Program-made: the position numbers and the translations under genes | Assembly (NCBI RefSeq): GCF_006385255.1 | Contig: NZ_VFJE01000053.1 | Span: forward strand, 1 to 64,000 | Reading direction: 5' to 3' | Source of the DNA: Flavobacterium microcysteis | GTDB taxonomy: Bacteria; Bacteroidota; Bacteroidia; Flavobacteriales; Flavobacteriaceae | Length of the DNA stretch: 64,000 nt | Shown: positions 63,217-64,000 of the stretch, in pieces | Numbering within the stretch: position 1 is the first letter of the stretch | Layout of the letters: each line of letters begins with the position of its first letter | Notes under the pieces: model-generated | Told to the model about the DNA's origin: nothing | The model's database searches: none | The model's input: the letters and a program-made list of their open reading frames with translations, nothing else

Positions 63217-64000
63217 ATGAAATCGTATAAATTTGAAATCTTTACCTCGCCTTTAGAAAAAAACATACGTGAGGGCATTTACAAGCCGGGGCACAAACTG
63301 CCTTCGGTACGTGAATTAAAAGATAAATACCAGCTAAGCACAAGTTCGGTACAAAATGGCTACGAATACCTCATCATCCAAGGATTGGTAGAAAGCGTTC
63401 CAAAATCAGGATACTATGTTAGTCGTCAATTTGGCAAATCTCAAGAGTCAATTAAAACAAGCCATACTCCTATAATCAGGGATGCCTTGTTTGAGAACAA
63501 TCTTGCCTCTATTACTTCGCTGCGAAAAGGACGGAAACTCTCCGAATTTAATGTTACAACACCAGGCGACCTATTAGTTCCTCAAAAACTAATATTGCGT
63601 ACCATGCAGCAGGTAATCCGCGAACAGGGAGCGAGCTTGTTGCGCTATTATCCGTCAAACGGGTTGCCCGACTTAAAAGAAAATATTATCAAACGTGCTG
63701 CTGGATATAAGACCATCCTTAATCCGGACGAACTGCTTATTACAGATGGTGCCCTACAAGCATTATATATAGCGCTGGCTTCCGTATGCAGTGCCGGAGA
63801 TGTGGTTGCTGTTGAAAGCCCGTGTATCTTTTCTATGCTGGAAGTAATTCGGGTACTCAACCTAAAAGTTATAGAAATTCCTATAGATAGAGAAAACGGC
63901 TTTGACATTGACTTTTTAAAAAAAGCATGCGCAAAAAACAAGATAAGAGCTGTTCTCCTGACTCCTAATTTTCATAATCCTACAGGCATTTCGCTGACAG
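63217..64000 (+). CDS. MocR-type GntR regulator with aminotransferase domain (partial)
   Basis: 261 codons are open to the window edge. The N-terminal GntR winged helix reads IREGIYKPGHKLPSVRELKDKY and LIIQGLVESVPKSGYYVS. A fold-type I PLP aminotransferase domain begins at about 95 (LRYYPSNGLPDLKENI, ITDGALQALYIALA, VAVESPCIFSMLEV, LTPNFHNPTG). MocR regulators sense amines or vitamins through PLP. The PLP lysine lies beyond the window. The target is usually a divergent or adjacent gene, not visible here. Confidence 0.93.
   Translation, partial: MKSYKFEIFTSPLEKNIREGIYKPGHKLPSVRELKDKYQLSTSSVQNGYEYLIIQGLVESVPKSGYYVSRQFGKSQESIKTSHTPIIRDALFENNLASITSLRKGRKLSEFNVTTPGDLLVPQKLILRTMQQVIREQGASLLRYYPSNGLPDLKENIIKRAAGYKTILNPDELLITDGALQALYIALASVCSAGDVVAVESPCIFSMLEVIRVLNLKVIEIPIDRENGFDIDFLKKACAKNKIRAVLLTPNFHNPTGISLT

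Overview
The window reads as chromosomal DNA of a flavobacterium (Bacteroidota, Flavobacteriaceae, probably Flavobacterium or a close relative). Evidence: type IX secretion (T9SS) cargo with type A and type B C-terminal sorting domains, PorP/SprF-family and OmpA/TPR/PD40 partner proteins, flavobacterial conserved families (DUF4199, DUF2805, DUF2089, DUF4369), promoters of the Bacteroidota type (TTG, 17-23 nt spacer, TAnnTTTG), A/T-rich intergenic DNA and a 6S-Flavo-like RNA beside zapA. No phage, integrative element, insertion sequence or CRISPR array is visible.

Layout. 1-13.1 kb (all minus strand): a surface-adhesin locus. It holds a 2785-aa fibronectin/cleaved-adhesin/repeat protein with a type B sorting tail, its PorP/SprF-like partner, an OmpA-TPR-PD40 protein, then the start of a second large adhesin that leaves the window. 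A GC-rich block covers the sorting tail, both partner genes and the outer repeats of the second adhesin, while the adhesin bodies are AT-rich. 13.2-16 kb: two overlapping TPR-membrane genes, one an AraC-type regulator and one without the DNA-binding domain. 16.1-17.8 kb: a GlmU-like nucleotidyltransferase and rpmE2. 18-23.9 kb: a five-gene envelope operon (DUF4199, glycosyltransferase, phosphohexomutase, ABC exporter, DUF2971). 23.9-28.9 kb: EF-hand lipoprotein, TonB-dependent receptor, M23 peptidase. 29-31.4 kb: coiled-coil protein, zapA, 6S RNA, rny.

31.4-34.4 kb: overlapping response regulator and PAS histidine kinase, then xerD. 34.4-39.4 kb: a beta-barrel protein and a 1403-aa T9SS cargo protein. 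39.7-43.1 kb: ABC1 kinase with a TetR-like regulator, then a glycine-zipper OmpA lipoprotein and a lipocalin-like lipoprotein. 43.2-49.7 kb: htpG, an L,D-transpeptidase-family lipoprotein, an EamA transporter, a CHASE3 histidine kinase, a sterol-desaturase-family enzyme and DUF2805. 49.8-54.4 kb: a DUF2089/membrane protein/hydrolase operon behind a striking inverted repeat, an M61 peptidase and a DUF4369 lipoprotein. 54.5-57.5 kb: two tandem RCC1-repeat T9SS proteins, each bounded by near-identical terminators. 57.5-64 kb: tRNA-Thr, a small conserved protein, manA, queD, idi, a frameshifted secreted-protein gene, a TPM protein, a VOC protein, a TraB/TIKI-like secreted protein and the start of a MocR-type regulator.

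Most genes serve the cell surface: adhesins exported by T9SS with outer-membrane partners, envelope sugar and lipid functions, lipoproteins and peptidoglycan enzymes. The rest are housekeeping (ribosome, RNA decay, chaperone, division, chromosome dimer resolution, isoprenoid and pterin metabolism). The points most worth follow-up are the GC mosaic of the adhesin locus, the three-copy palindromic element over the DUF2089 start codon, the 6S RNA, the RCC1 duplication and the broken gene at 60.2-61.2 kb.
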